Below, one piece after another: positions 1 through 6,491 of a stretch of 8,120 nt of DNA. Made by a program: the position numbers and the translations under genes. The DNA is from Alcaligenaceae bacterium UBA6179 (GTDB taxonomy: Bacteria > Pseudomonadota > Gammaproteobacteria > Burkholderiales > Burkholderiaceae_B), in the NCBI GenBank assembly GCA_002422175.1, contig DITR01000148.1, positions 1 to 8,120 on the forward strand, written 5' to 3'. A model generated the notes under the pieces. It did not search any database. It worked only from the letters and a program-made list of their open reading frames with translations, and was not told where the DNA came from. Position 1 is the first letter of the stretch. Each line of letters begins with the position of its first letter.

Positions 1-225
1 ATGGGTGACACCGATGGCGTTGATGGCGTTGAAGAAATTGCTGGCGCCACCATTGACCCCAACACATTAAGTCGAGCGTTTGAACAAGGCCTACAACCCT
101 TAGTGCGTTTAGATAACAATGATGGACATGGGTTTTTTCAAGCATTGGGGCTATCAGTCATAACGGGTCCCACACTCACCAATGTGAATGACTTTAGAGC
201 CATTTTGATTATTTCAAAGGAATAG
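1..225 (+). CDS. ttuD: Glycerate 2-kinase (MOFRL family, TtuD/GckA type), C-terminal fragment
   Basis: This is the last 74 codons of a gene that begins upstream of the window; the ATG at position 1 is an internal codon. The fragment carries the C-terminal MOFRL-domain signatures: GDTDGVDG at its start, then a run with NDGHGFF, ALG, TGPTLTNVNDFRA and a final ILI. In this family, whose full length is usually a little over 400 residues, the protein phosphorylates D-glycerate with ATP to 2-phosphoglycerate in the cytoplasm. It acts at the end of the tartrate/glyoxylate route or in serine-cycle metabolism. Older annotations call the family hydroxypyruvate reductase, a label inherited from early ttuD work. 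The stop codon lies 4 bases before the pyruvate kinase start, so the two genes are almost certainly co-transcribed. Family assignment is strong; the physiological route it serves cannot be told from this fragment. Confidence 0.88.
   Translation: MGDTDGVDGVEEIAGATIDPNTLSRAFEQGLQPLVRLDNNDGHGFFQALGLSVITGPTLTNVNDFRAILIISKE
216..221 (+). promoter_or_regulatory. Ribosome binding site of pyk, inside the upstream gene
   Basis: AAAGGA lies 8 bases before the ATG at 230 and overlaps the last codons of the glycerate kinase gene. It supports the start at 230 over the second ATG two codons later, and indicates translation from a shared mRNA. Confidence 0.65.
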
Positions 226-229
226 CAAC

Positions 230-1657
230 ATGAAAATGCATCGTTCACGCAAAGCAAAAATTGTGGCCACACTCGGCCCGGCCAGCTCAACCAAAGAAGT
301 CATCAAAGACCTTTTTACAGCTGGCGTTGACATTTTTCGCATGAATTTTAGTCATGGTGAATATGCGGACCACAAGGCGCGTTTTAACATCGTGCGCGAA
401 GTTGAAAAGGAAATGGGGCGCCCAATTGGTATTTTGGCTGATTTACAAGGTCCAAAATTGCGAGTGGGTAAATTTGCAGACGGTCCCGTCATGCTTAAAG
501 TCGGTCAAAAGTTTCAGTTTGACTTAGACACGACATTGGGCACGATTGATCGCGTGAACCTCCCCCACCCTGAGATTTTTGCTGCATTGGTGCCTGGCGC
601 TGAATTGCTGCTCGATGATGGCAAACTACGAGTCAAAGTTGATACATGTGATGCTCAGACAGCTGTCACAACCGTAATGGTGGGTGGCAAACTTTCAGAG
701 CGCAAAGGCGTTAACGTGCCTGGCGTTATTTTGCCCATTTCTGCCTTGACTGAAAAAGATCGTCGAGACTTAGATGTCGCACTTGAACTAGGTGCCGACT
801 GGATCGCCTTGTCATTTGTTCAACGCCCAGAAGATTTAGTTGAAGCCCGCGCACTCATTAAAGGTCGTGCTGGGGTGTTAGCTAAACTTGAAAAACCCTC
901 AGCAATTGAGCGTTTAGAAGCGGTCATTGAAGCGTCAGACGCGGTGATGGTCGCGCGGGGTGATTTAGGCGTTGAAATGCCAGCAGAAAGTGTGCCTGCT
1001 ATTCAAAAACGCATTATTAGACTATGCCGAAAATGGGGTAAGCCCGTCATTGTTGCGACTCAAATGCTTGAATCAATGATCGAAAGCCCTGTACCCACAC
1101 GTGCTGAAGCGTCTGATGTTGCCACCGCGATTTATGACGGCGCCGATGCCGTCATGCTGTCTGCTGAGTCAGCTGCTGGCAAATTCCCCATAGAAGCGGT
1201 TTCATTTATGAACCGCATTATTACAGGCACTGAAGCTGACCCACTGTATCGTCAGTTAATCGATGCATCGCACGCTCAAACCGAGTCAGCGCAACATGAT
1301 GTCGCACAAGCTATTTGTAGTGCGATGCGCAGCGCCGCAGCTTCGGTTCATGCAGAAGCCATTGTTTGCTACACCAGCTCAGGCAACAGCAGTTTAAGAG
1401 CGGCCCGTGAACGACCAGATGCGCCCATTTTGAGCTTATCTCACGACTTGGGTGTTTCTCGAAAGCTTTCACTGGTTTGGGGTGTGCACTCGGTTCACAT
1501 CAACGACCCCGACGACGCTTCAAAACTCGCCACCATGGCGGCCGAAGTGGCTTTGTCTGAAGGCTTTGCCAAAAAAGGCAAACCCATTGTTATCATTGCT
1601 GGCTTACCGTTTGGTGAAAGTGGATCAACTAATTTGATGCGCATTACGATTGTGTAA
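230..1657 (+). CDS. pyk: Pyruvate kinase
   Basis: Cytoplasmic glycolytic enzyme that transfers phosphate from phosphoenolpyruvate to ADP, giving pyruvate and ATP. The 475-residue length is normal for a bacterial enzyme. The A domain begins with AKIVATLGPAS (9-19) and FRMNFSHG (36-43), giving the nucleotide/phosphate contacts R37, N39 and S41. The B domain follows ADLQGPK (70-76) and ends near ERKGVNVPG (157-165). The barrel then supplies the catalytic and metal residues: K219 and E221 in AKLEKPS, D245 in VARGDLGVE, and T277 in VATQMLESM. The C domain (about 340-475) contains YTSSGNSS and ends in a typical GLPFGESGSTNLMRI. No key residue is missing. It follows the glycerate 2-kinase gene by 4 bases, an arrangement known in proteobacteria (for example the Pseudomonas glyoxylate cluster), which ties it to glycerate use. 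No hairpin terminator is visible in the 25 bases to the convergent CadD-type gene. Confidence 0.97.
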   Translation: MKMHRSRKAKIVATLGPASSTKEVIKDLFTAGVDIFRMNFSHGEYADHKARFNIVREVEKEMGRPIGILADLQGPKLRVGKFADGPVMLKVGQKFQFDLDTTLGTIDRVNLPHPEIFAALVPGAELLLDDGKLRVKVDTCDAQTAVTTVMVGGKLSERKGVNVPGVILPISALTEKDRRDLDVALELGADWIALSFVQRPEDLVEARALIKGRAGVLAKLEKPSAIERLEAVIEASDAVMVARGDLGVEMPAESVPAIQKRIIRLCRKWGKPVIVATQMLESMIESPVPTRAEASDVATAIYDGADAVMLSAESAAGKFPIEAVSFMNRIITGTEADPLYRQLIDASHAQTESAQHDVAQAICSAMRSAAASVHAEAIVCYTSSGNSSLRAARERPDAPILSLSHDLGVSRKLSLVWGVHSVHINDPDDASKLATMAAEVALSEGFAKKGKPIVIIAGLPFGESGSTNLMRITIV

Positions 1658-1682
1658 CGGCTTTAAATATTTTTTACCTTGG

Positions 1683-2303
1683 TCAGAAGGCATCTAAAAG
1701 AATGTCAAGACCGAGCAAAATTAAAACGAAAGGTAAAATTTTGTGGCCATATTTACGAATGGTCGTGCCTAACACCCGATTATTGACAATGATGTAGCCC
1801 AATACACACCAAACCGCTGTCATCACCGCAAAAACAATAACAAAAACAAGCAAAGCTTCTGAATGCGCAGCAAAAATAGGTATATAAATACCTAAGTTGT
1901 CACCCCCATTTGCTAACGTCACTGATGCAACGCCCAACGCTTGTGAACCAAAGTTTTTAGCTGCTTGATGTTCGGAAGCGTTAATATCAGCTTCTAATTT
2001 ATTTTCATCTTCTTCGCTTTCAACTTGCTTATTTTTATAGAGCTCATATAGCTTATAGCAACCCAGCCCAATAGGCAAAATACCAAGCAGTGCCAACCAA
2101 GCCGGCGGTATTGAGAGTGCAAGCACCGCTGTGATGACACTCACAACGACTAATGTGCCAATACCTAAATACTGACCTGTTACGATGGCTCTCGCACGAA
2201 GTTTTGGATCACTAAAAAATGCCGTGAGCAACAAAATATCATCAATATTTGTTGAGGCAAACACAACCAAAGCAAGACCAATTTGAGCGAATAAACTTTC
2301 CAT
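1683..2303 (-). CDS. CadD-family cadmium resistance / cation efflux membrane protein
   Basis: A 206-residue integral membrane protein of the CadD family (LysE-like transporter superfamily), expected to export cadmium or a related divalent cation across the inner membrane. It has about six hydrophobic segments, near residues 5-30, 46-66, 68-88, 123-143, 150-172 and 186-206. The two family signatures are FASTNIDDILLL (15-26), with acidic D21 and D22 in the first helix, and VTLANGGDNLGIYIP (128-142), with N132 and D135 in the fourth. A highly charged, acidic loop (about 89-117) separates the two halves. The gene stands alone: no CadC/ArsR regulator and no P-type ATPase is next to it. It is convergent with pyk and divergent from the beta-helix gene. 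The ATG at 2303 has no good Shine-Dalgarno sequence but places the first helix correctly. The substrate is a family-level guess. Confidence 0.87.
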   Translation of the reverse strand: MESLFAQIGLALVVFASTNIDDILLLTAFFSDPKLRARAIVTGQYLGIGTLVVVSVITAVLALSIPPAWLALLGILPIGLGCYKLYELYKNKQVESEEDENKLEADINASEHQAAKNFGSQALGVASVTLANGGDNLGIYIPIFAAHSEALLVFVIVFAVMTAVWCVLGYIIVNNRVLGTTIRKYGHKILPFVLILLGLDILLDAF

Positions 2304-2411
2304 GAGCGAACTATACTAAACATTTTTATATCACACCCAGCAATTAATATAGATTTTTGAAATGTGTTGTTAAACAGCGCTCTTTATATTTCAACCTTTA
2401 AGCAAATGCAC
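2304..2411. promoter_or_regulatory. Divergent intergenic region between the CadD-type gene and the beta-helix gene
   Basis: This AT-rich stretch must hold the control signals for the minus-strand efflux gene, and probably the promoter of the plus-strand three-gene block. No convincing consensus promoter is visible. On the plus strand TTGAAA (2357-2362) is a reasonable -35, but the nearest -10-like TATATT (2385-2390) is 22 bases away, which is too long. On the minus strand a TATAGT lies very close to the efflux ATG. No strong inverted repeat was found. Confidence 0.35.
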
Positions 2412-3308
2412 ATGAAAAATATTAAAATTTTGCCTAGTCGTATTTGCAAAAATAAAACGCTTACCAAAAATAAAATATATATTGTCATGGGTGAAGTGCG
2501 CGTCAACAAAAAAGTTAAGCTCACTGTTGAAGACGAAACCACCATTTTGTTGGTTAATGGTGTTTTTGAAAAAAGCTGTATTAAACGATCGGCTTTAATT
2601 TTTGACCCAGGTTCAAAGCTCAAAGCGGGGCGCATGCATCTCAAAGCGGCTGATCAACACTACAAAATTGTCAAACAGGCTGATAACGGTGGCGTTTGGT
2701 TCTTGGGTAATTACGCAGACGCGAGCAAAGATGGTATCAGCGTTAAAGTAAATCGAAAAAAACGGATCTCTCATTTTTCTGCAGATTTAATTACAACCAA
2801 TTATCTTGGACGTAAAGATCCCGAAGAGAACCAACAAGAAAGCGATCAAAATGAGTTAGATGATGATATTGATGGTTTTTCAGTGCTTGGGGTCGGGCCT
2901 GACGAATGGTCTATTCAAGCCATTAAATCTCACCACTCGGCTGACGACGGCATTGACTTTACAAACTCGCATGTGCGTATAAATCGTTTAGAAGTTAAGG
3001 CACCTACCGAAGATGGCATCAACATGAGTAGCAGTCGTGTCGAAATTTATAAGCGTTTAAGTGTTGAGGTCATTAAATCTAAAGTGACTGACCGCGACTT
3101 AATCGACCTAGAAACAGATGACGGCGCGTCATATCTTGAGCTTCACCGAGGTTGCTGGGTAAAGCTGTTCGGCGTGTTTGGCGATGAATTGATTTTAAGC
3201 TCTAAAGAAATGCCCGTACCCAATACTAAAACAGACAATGAAAAGGTTTATTTTTTTTCGGGAAGGTTAAAACAAGCTGCGCTTATATATTCAATCGATG
3301 AAGACTGA
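2412..3308 (+). CDS. Right-handed parallel beta-helix repeat protein, function unknown
   Basis: A 298-residue protein if it starts at the ATG at 2412. GTG at 2364 and ATG at 2406 are alternatives, and none has a clear ribosome binding site. A later start at 2487 would cut into the first strand motif, so it is unlikely. The N-terminus (about 16-50) shows the entry pattern of many beta-helix proteins, TLTKNKIYIV then GEVRVNKKVKLTVED. The next coil includes ALIFDPGSKLKAG (61-73). The clearest repeat is a 22-residue coil at D178-V195 and E200-V218, pattern DGI-x-F/M-x-N/S-S-x-V-x-I. An acidic linker (about 135-154) splits the protein in two. There is no signal peptide, membrane segment or recognisable catalytic motif, so it looks cytoplasmic, which is unusual for this fold. 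It precedes the TAXI-like gene by 33 bases on the same strand. The fold call is fairly firm; no function is claimed. Confidence 0.72.
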   Translation: MKNIKILPSRICKNKTLTKNKIYIVMGEVRVNKKVKLTVEDETTILLVNGVFEKSCIKRSALIFDPGSKLKAGRMHLKAADQHYKIVKQADNGGVWFLGNYADASKDGISVKVNRKKRISHFSADLITTNYLGRKDPEENQQESDQNELDDDIDGFSVLGVGPDEWSIQAIKSHHSADDGIDFTNSHVRINRLEVKAPTEDGINMSSSRVEIYKRLSVEVIKSKVTDRDLIDLETDDGASYLELHRGCWVKLFGVFGDELILSSKEMPVPNTKTDNEKVYFFSGRLKQAALIYSIDED

Positions 3309-3341
3309 TCATCGGTCATTTAAAAGAACTCTAGGCATAAT

Positions 3342-4730
3342 ATGAACTATAGCGTAAAGAATATCTTGCAGTACTTTAAAAGATATATAAAGAAATTTTT
3401 CTGGAAGGAAATACTTGGTTGGGTTAAGACCGCTTATTTTTATGGGTTTGTCACGCTGATTGTTTTAGTGGCAACCATTGCATTTATTATTTATATCAAT
3501 CCTTTTCCACCGAATACGACTTACCTTGCAACAGGTCAAGATGGGTCATCGTATAAAAGAATTTCGGAAAATTTTCAACAATCATTCAAACGTAATGGCA
3601 TAGAACTCGTGCTTGTACCGACCTCAGGGTTGGGTGAAGGGTTACAAGGCTTAGACAGCGAATCATCTCAGGTCAGCGCAAGCTTTCTCACCGCTGGCGC
3701 TGAATTAGCTATTGATCACCCAAACCTGCTTTCACTTGGCAGCATTCAATATAGCCCCATCTGGATATTTTATAAGGGAGAAAAAATACAAACATTAGAC
3801 CCTTTCGAGTACTTTTCAACAAAAAAAATTGCCATCGGTCCGGTAGGCAATATGACTAACAATATTTTTAGAAACCTCTATGAGTTGAATCAAAAATCAC
3901 CGCCAAATATTGAAAATATTGTTGAGTTACCCTTTAAAGATGCGGCAGAACAATTGATCGCAGGCAAAGTCGATGCCGCGTTTATTGTTGATGATTATCG
4001 TTCCGATATTATCCAGACATTACTAGCTGATCCAGACGTGAAAATATTGAATTTTCCGTTAGCTGATGCATACGTAAAAAAACGCCCTTTTTTGAAAAAA
4101 CTGGTCATACCCAGAGGTTCTATTCGACTTGATAGCGTCTACCCCAATGAAGACATTTCAATATTGGCTTCCACAACAACCTTGTTGATCGAAAAAGACA
4201 CTCACCCTGCCATTCAGTGGGCCTATCTGATTGCAGCGCAAGAGCTCGGGTCAAGCAACCGCTCTTTTTTTGCTGATCAAGGGTACTTTCCAAGAAATTT
4301 AGAGCAGAGCTTTCAATTGAGCGAAATAGCTAAACGCTTTTATGCACATGGCACACCCGAGGTTTTTTCTTATTTACCGTTATGGTTGGCCAGCATTATT
4401 GAAAATATTTGGGCTTACGTGCTCGCATTTATTGTCATCATTTACCCTGCCTATAAACTTTTAGTATCCGTTCGGTTGTTTCCGTCTGAAGCACTGATGA
4501 ACAAAATGTTTATTAATTTACGCGAGCTAGATGAAGCGATTTCCGTGGCGGCAGATGAACAACACGTTTTGCTAATTTTAGATACCGTGCGAACTTACGA
4601 AAAAGAAGTGTCTAACAACTGGTTATTCGCTAACAATGCACGCTTTTATTTTAATTTAAAAAATGCGTTGAACGCTGTTAAAAGAGATGCAGAAGTCAAA
4701 CTAAAAGAACTGACAGCAAAAAATGCTTGA
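3342..4730 (+). CDS. Membrane-anchored TAXI-family (TRAP-type) solute-binding protein
   Basis: A 462-residue protein with a basic N-terminal stretch (1-30), a transmembrane helix near 32-52, a large domain (about 58-345), a second transmembrane helix near 356-376 and a tail of about 85 residues rich in charged helix (LRELDEAIS, EKEVS, VKRDAEVKLKELTAK). The central domain starts with YLATGQDGSSYKRISENF and contains VPTSGLGEGLQGL and KIAIGPVGNMTNNIF, typical of TAXI/NMT1-like binding proteins that take up small organic anions with TRAP permeases. Here the domain is not secreted. It should be held in the periplasm by two helices with both ends in the cytoplasm, an architecture seen in a TAXI subfamily. 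No DctQ/DctM permease gene is in the window; the next gene encodes a DUF4239 membrane protein instead. A sensory or channel-linked role is therefore as likely as transport. AGG at 3333-3335 gives a weak ribosome binding site. Confidence 0.82.
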   Translation: MNYSVKNILQYFKRYIKKFFWKEILGWVKTAYFYGFVTLIVLVATIAFIIYINPFPPNTTYLATGQDGSSYKRISENFQQSFKRNGIELVLVPTSGLGEGLQGLDSESSQVSASFLTAGAELAIDHPNLLSLGSIQYSPIWIFYKGEKIQTLDPFEYFSTKKIAIGPVGNMTNNIFRNLYELNQKSPPNIENIVELPFKDAAEQLIAGKVDAAFIVDDYRSDIIQTLLADPDVKILNFPLADAYVKKRPFLKKLVIPRGSIRLDSVYPNEDISILASTTTLLIEKDTHPAIQWAYLIAAQELGSSNRSFFADQGYFPRNLEQSFQLSEIAKRFYAHGTPEVFSYLPLWLASIIENIWAYVLAFIVIIYPAYKLLVSVRLFPSEALMNKMFINLRELDEAISVAADEQHVLLILDTVRTYEKEVSNNWLFANNARFYFNLKNALNAVKRDAEVKLKELTAKNA

Positions 4731-4746
4731 ATGGGTCACTCAAGCT

Positions 4747-4775
4747 TTGACAAACTGATCATACTTTATTAACTA
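4747..4775 (+). promoter_or_regulatory. Possible internal promoter before the DUF4239 gene
   Basis: TTGACA at 4747-4752 is a perfect -35 hexamer in the 70-base gap between the TAXI-like and DUF4239 genes. The -10 is poor: TATTAA at 4767-4772 is only 14 bases away, and TAACTA at 4770-4775 is at 17 bases but matches badly. It could be chance in AT-rich DNA. Confidence 0.25.
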
Positions 4776-4800
4776 ATTAACGCTAAAAAATGAGCACAAT

Positions 4801-5589
4801 ATGAGTTTTTTAAATGATTCACAATATAGCCAAATCATCATTTTGTATATTGTGATGGGCTTGGCTTTTACTTTCAGCTTGTATTTTATTTTAAGAAAAT
4901 TTTTCCCGCGCTTTGTTATTCAAGATTGTGATGCCGATTTTATGCCTGGGTTACACGCAGCACTTTTTACCATCACATTTTTGACGCTGGGTTATTCTTT
5001 GGCGAACGTGGCTGAAACCGTAGATAATTATCAACAAGATGTTGTTTCGGAAGCCAACGAAATTAAATCTTTAGATGTGCTTTTGGCTCTATATGGTTCA
5101 GATGAGTCAATGATACTTAGACAAGATTTGCGTCAATATGCCGCATCAATTGTGCAAGACGAATGGCCAAACCTTGAAAAAAGCCAAGGTAGCGCCATCA
5201 CACTTACTTTACAGAGAAAAATACGGGCTGATCTTCAAAATCTCAACCCTACAACAGGTAAGGAACTTGCCATATATAGCGAAATTTTGAAAACTTCTGC
5301 CTCAATCGTTCAAGCGAGAAGTAGTCGTATTTTAAAGTCTGGCGAACAATTAGCACCCCCATTTTTGCTCACAAGCAATATGGGCTACATTGGCGTTTTA
5401 ATTATCTCTGCACTCATGTTGACACAATTCACCTGGTTTAGATTTATTGCGCTAACAGTACAAATTATGGCGGTATCTTTTATTTTTGGTGCCACAATTG
5501 TGCTAGACAACCCATTCAAAGGGGTAGATAAAATATCAGCCGAATCAATTTTAAGTGTTGCTCAATCACCTATCAGGCTTTCTGACTAA
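4801..5589 (+). CDS. DUF4239 (bestrophin-like domain) four-helix membrane protein
   Basis: A 262-residue inner-membrane protein. Two hydrophobic helices (about 12-31 and 50-70) are followed by a long helical soluble stretch (about 72-188), then two more helices (about 193-210 and 213-234) and a short tail. The pattern fits the DUF4239 family, described as bestrophin-like. Visible signatures are EANEIKSLDVL (84-94), QYAASIVQDEW (112-122), the RSSR pair (173-176), an APP before helix 3, and LDNPFKG (235-241) after helix 4. By fold analogy some members may be anion channels, but the bacterial family is essentially uncharacterised and no substrate is claimed. The gene follows the TAXI-like gene at 70 bases and probably belongs to the same unit. 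The ATG at 4801 has no strong Shine-Dalgarno; a four-codon ORF (ATG at 4790) ends in TGA overlapping this start. Confidence 0.8.
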   Translation: MSFLNDSQYSQIIILYIVMGLAFTFSLYFILRKFFPRFVIQDCDADFMPGLHAALFTITFLTLGYSLANVAETVDNYQQDVVSEANEIKSLDVLLALYGSDESMILRQDLRQYAASIVQDEWPNLEKSQGSAITLTLQRKIRADLQNLNPTTGKELAIYSEILKTSASIVQARSSRILKSGEQLAPPFLLTSNMGYIGVLIISALMLTQFTWFRFIALTVQIMAVSFIFGATIVLDNPFKGVDKISAESILSVAQSPIRLSD

Positions 5590-5691
5590 AGCGCTTAGCA
5601 CCTTCATGACATGCGTTGGCTGTTACTTCGCAACCGAGCACGTCGTTTGAATCTTTCATAGCGTACCAGCACGTTTAAGCCATCAGAATTT

Positions 5692-5709
5692 AACTCACTT
5701 GAGTGAGTT
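5692..5709. promoter_or_regulatory. Perfect 18-bp palindrome, probable operator of the SDR gene
   Basis: AACTCACT and AGTGAGTT are exact reverse complements separated by TG, and end 32 bases before the SDR start codon. A dyad of this length and position is typical of a dimeric repressor site (TetR-, GntR- or LacI-like). It could instead be a weak hairpin terminator of the DUF4239 gene, since TTTAAAG follows, but the T-run is short and the site is 100 bases past that stop codon. No regulator gene is next to it. Confidence 0.5.
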
Positions 5710-5732
5710 TTAAAGAACAACAATCTAAAACT

Positions 5733-5736
5733 GGAG
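5733..5736 (+). promoter_or_regulatory. Ribosome binding site that fixes the SDR start
   Basis: GGAG ends 5 bases before the ATG at 5742, while the upstream in-frame GTG at 5703 has no such element. It decides for the shorter, family-typical protein. Confidence 0.65.
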
Positions 5737-5741
5737 TTTTC

Positions 5742-6464
5742 ATGACACGACCTTTGGCCATCATTACGGGCGGCTCTCGCGGAATTGGAGCAGCCTGTGT
5801 ACAAGCGTTGTATCGAGATGGCTTTAATGTTGCGTTTACTTATGTCAACTCGCCCGAAGCCGCGCAGGCGCTGGAAATCACTGAATACGTCAAAGCCTAT
5901 GCACTTGATGTTCGTAACATTGAGGCCGTAGCGCAAACGTTTAAAAACATCATCAATGATTTTGAGACACGACCACAGGTTGTGGTGGTGAACGCGGGCA
6001 TTAACTTGCCCTATTTGCCAATTGGGCAATACAGCCATGAAAACTTTAAACAAATCATGGCAGTCAACCTCTTTGGTGCGTTCAATGTTTTACATGAAGC
6101 AGCACAGGCTGTGCTTGATGGTGGCAGCATCATTGGTATGACCACTTCATTGGTTCGTTATGCGGCAGCGGGAACAGGTGCTTATACCGCCAGCAAGGCT
6201 GGGGTTGAGGCGCTGATTCGCTCAATGGCGAAAGAACTGGCTGTGCGTAACGTACGTGTAAATGCCGTTGCGCCCGGCTCTGTTGACACTGAACTTTTTC
6301 ACAGTGGTAAAACGGATGAGGCTAAAACACGATCAGCGGCACTCAGCCCATTTAATCGCATTGGCACAACCGCCGAGGTTGCAGAAGTTGTGAGCTTTTT
6401 AGCGTCTAACAAAGCATCATGGGTGCATGGGCAGATCATTCAGCCTAATGGTGGCATGGTTTGA
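5742..6464 (+). CDS. SDR-family NAD(P)-dependent oxidoreductase (FabG-like)
   Basis: A 240-residue classical short-chain dehydrogenase/reductase, cytoplasmic and probably tetrameric. The Rossmann nucleotide-binding motif TGGSRGIG is at 9-16, the structural NAG at 84-86, and the catalytic set N109, S136, Y148 and K152 (YTASK) is complete. VRVNAVAPGSVDTE follows the active site, and the C-terminus IIQPNGGMV is typical of FabG-like enzymes. The start at 5742 is chosen because GGAG (5733-5736) sits 5 bases upstream and the Rossmann strand begins at once. A GTG at 5703 would add 13 residues and start inside the palindrome. The substrate cannot be told: the gene is not among fatty acid genes, so FabG itself is unlikely. 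A dehydrogenase for a sugar, hydroxy acid or small alcohol is equally possible. It is convergent with the class II aldolase gene, 27 bases apart. Confidence 0.92.
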   Translation: MTRPLAIITGGSRGIGAACVQALYRDGFNVAFTYVNSPEAAQALEITEYVKAYALDVRNIEAVAQTFKNIINDFETRPQVVVVNAGINLPYLPIGQYSHENFKQIMAVNLFGAFNVLHEAAQAVLDGGSIIGMTTSLVRYAAAGTGAYTASKAGVEALIRSMAKELAVRNVRVNAVAPGSVDTELFHSGKTDEAKTRSAALSPFNRIGTTAEVAEVVSFLASNKASWVHGQIIQPNGGMV

Positions 6465-6491
6465 TGGCTGCATATTAGGTTGATTTAAGGT

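Noticed and set aside
1658..1682. Possible bidirectional terminator between pyk and the CadD-type gene
   Set aside because: There is a T-run but no stem of useful length on either strand.
2384..2644. Open frame of 86 codons on the minus strand inside the beta-helix gene
   Set aside because: It lies antisense to the real gene; its resemblance to a beta-helix coil is explained by the imperfect DNA dyad at 2592-2626.
3304..3312. ACTGATCAT repeated after the stop codons at 3304 and 4754
   Set aside because: It is only 9 bases, present twice, with no shared flanking sequence or pairing; probably chance.
5574..5660. Small minus-strand ORF of 28 codons with two cysteines, overlapping the DUF4239 stop
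   Set aside because: There is no ribosome binding site or promoter, it overlaps the end of a real gene, and its length is within chance.
5615..5675. tRNA-like stretch with TTTGAATC resembling a T-loop and a nearby CCA
   Set aside because: The bases flanking the supposed T-loop do not pair into a 5-bp stem, and no acceptor or anticodon arm fits.
5703..5741. Upstream GTG start for the SDR protein
   Set aside because: It begins inside the palindrome without a ribosome binding site, whereas ATG 5742 has GGAG 5 bases upstream and a family-typical N-terminus.
5604..6053. Long open frame on the minus strand antisense to the SDR gene
   Set aside because: It overlaps a well-supported SDR gene, has no ribosome binding site and shows no recognisable protein motif; it is a shadow frame.
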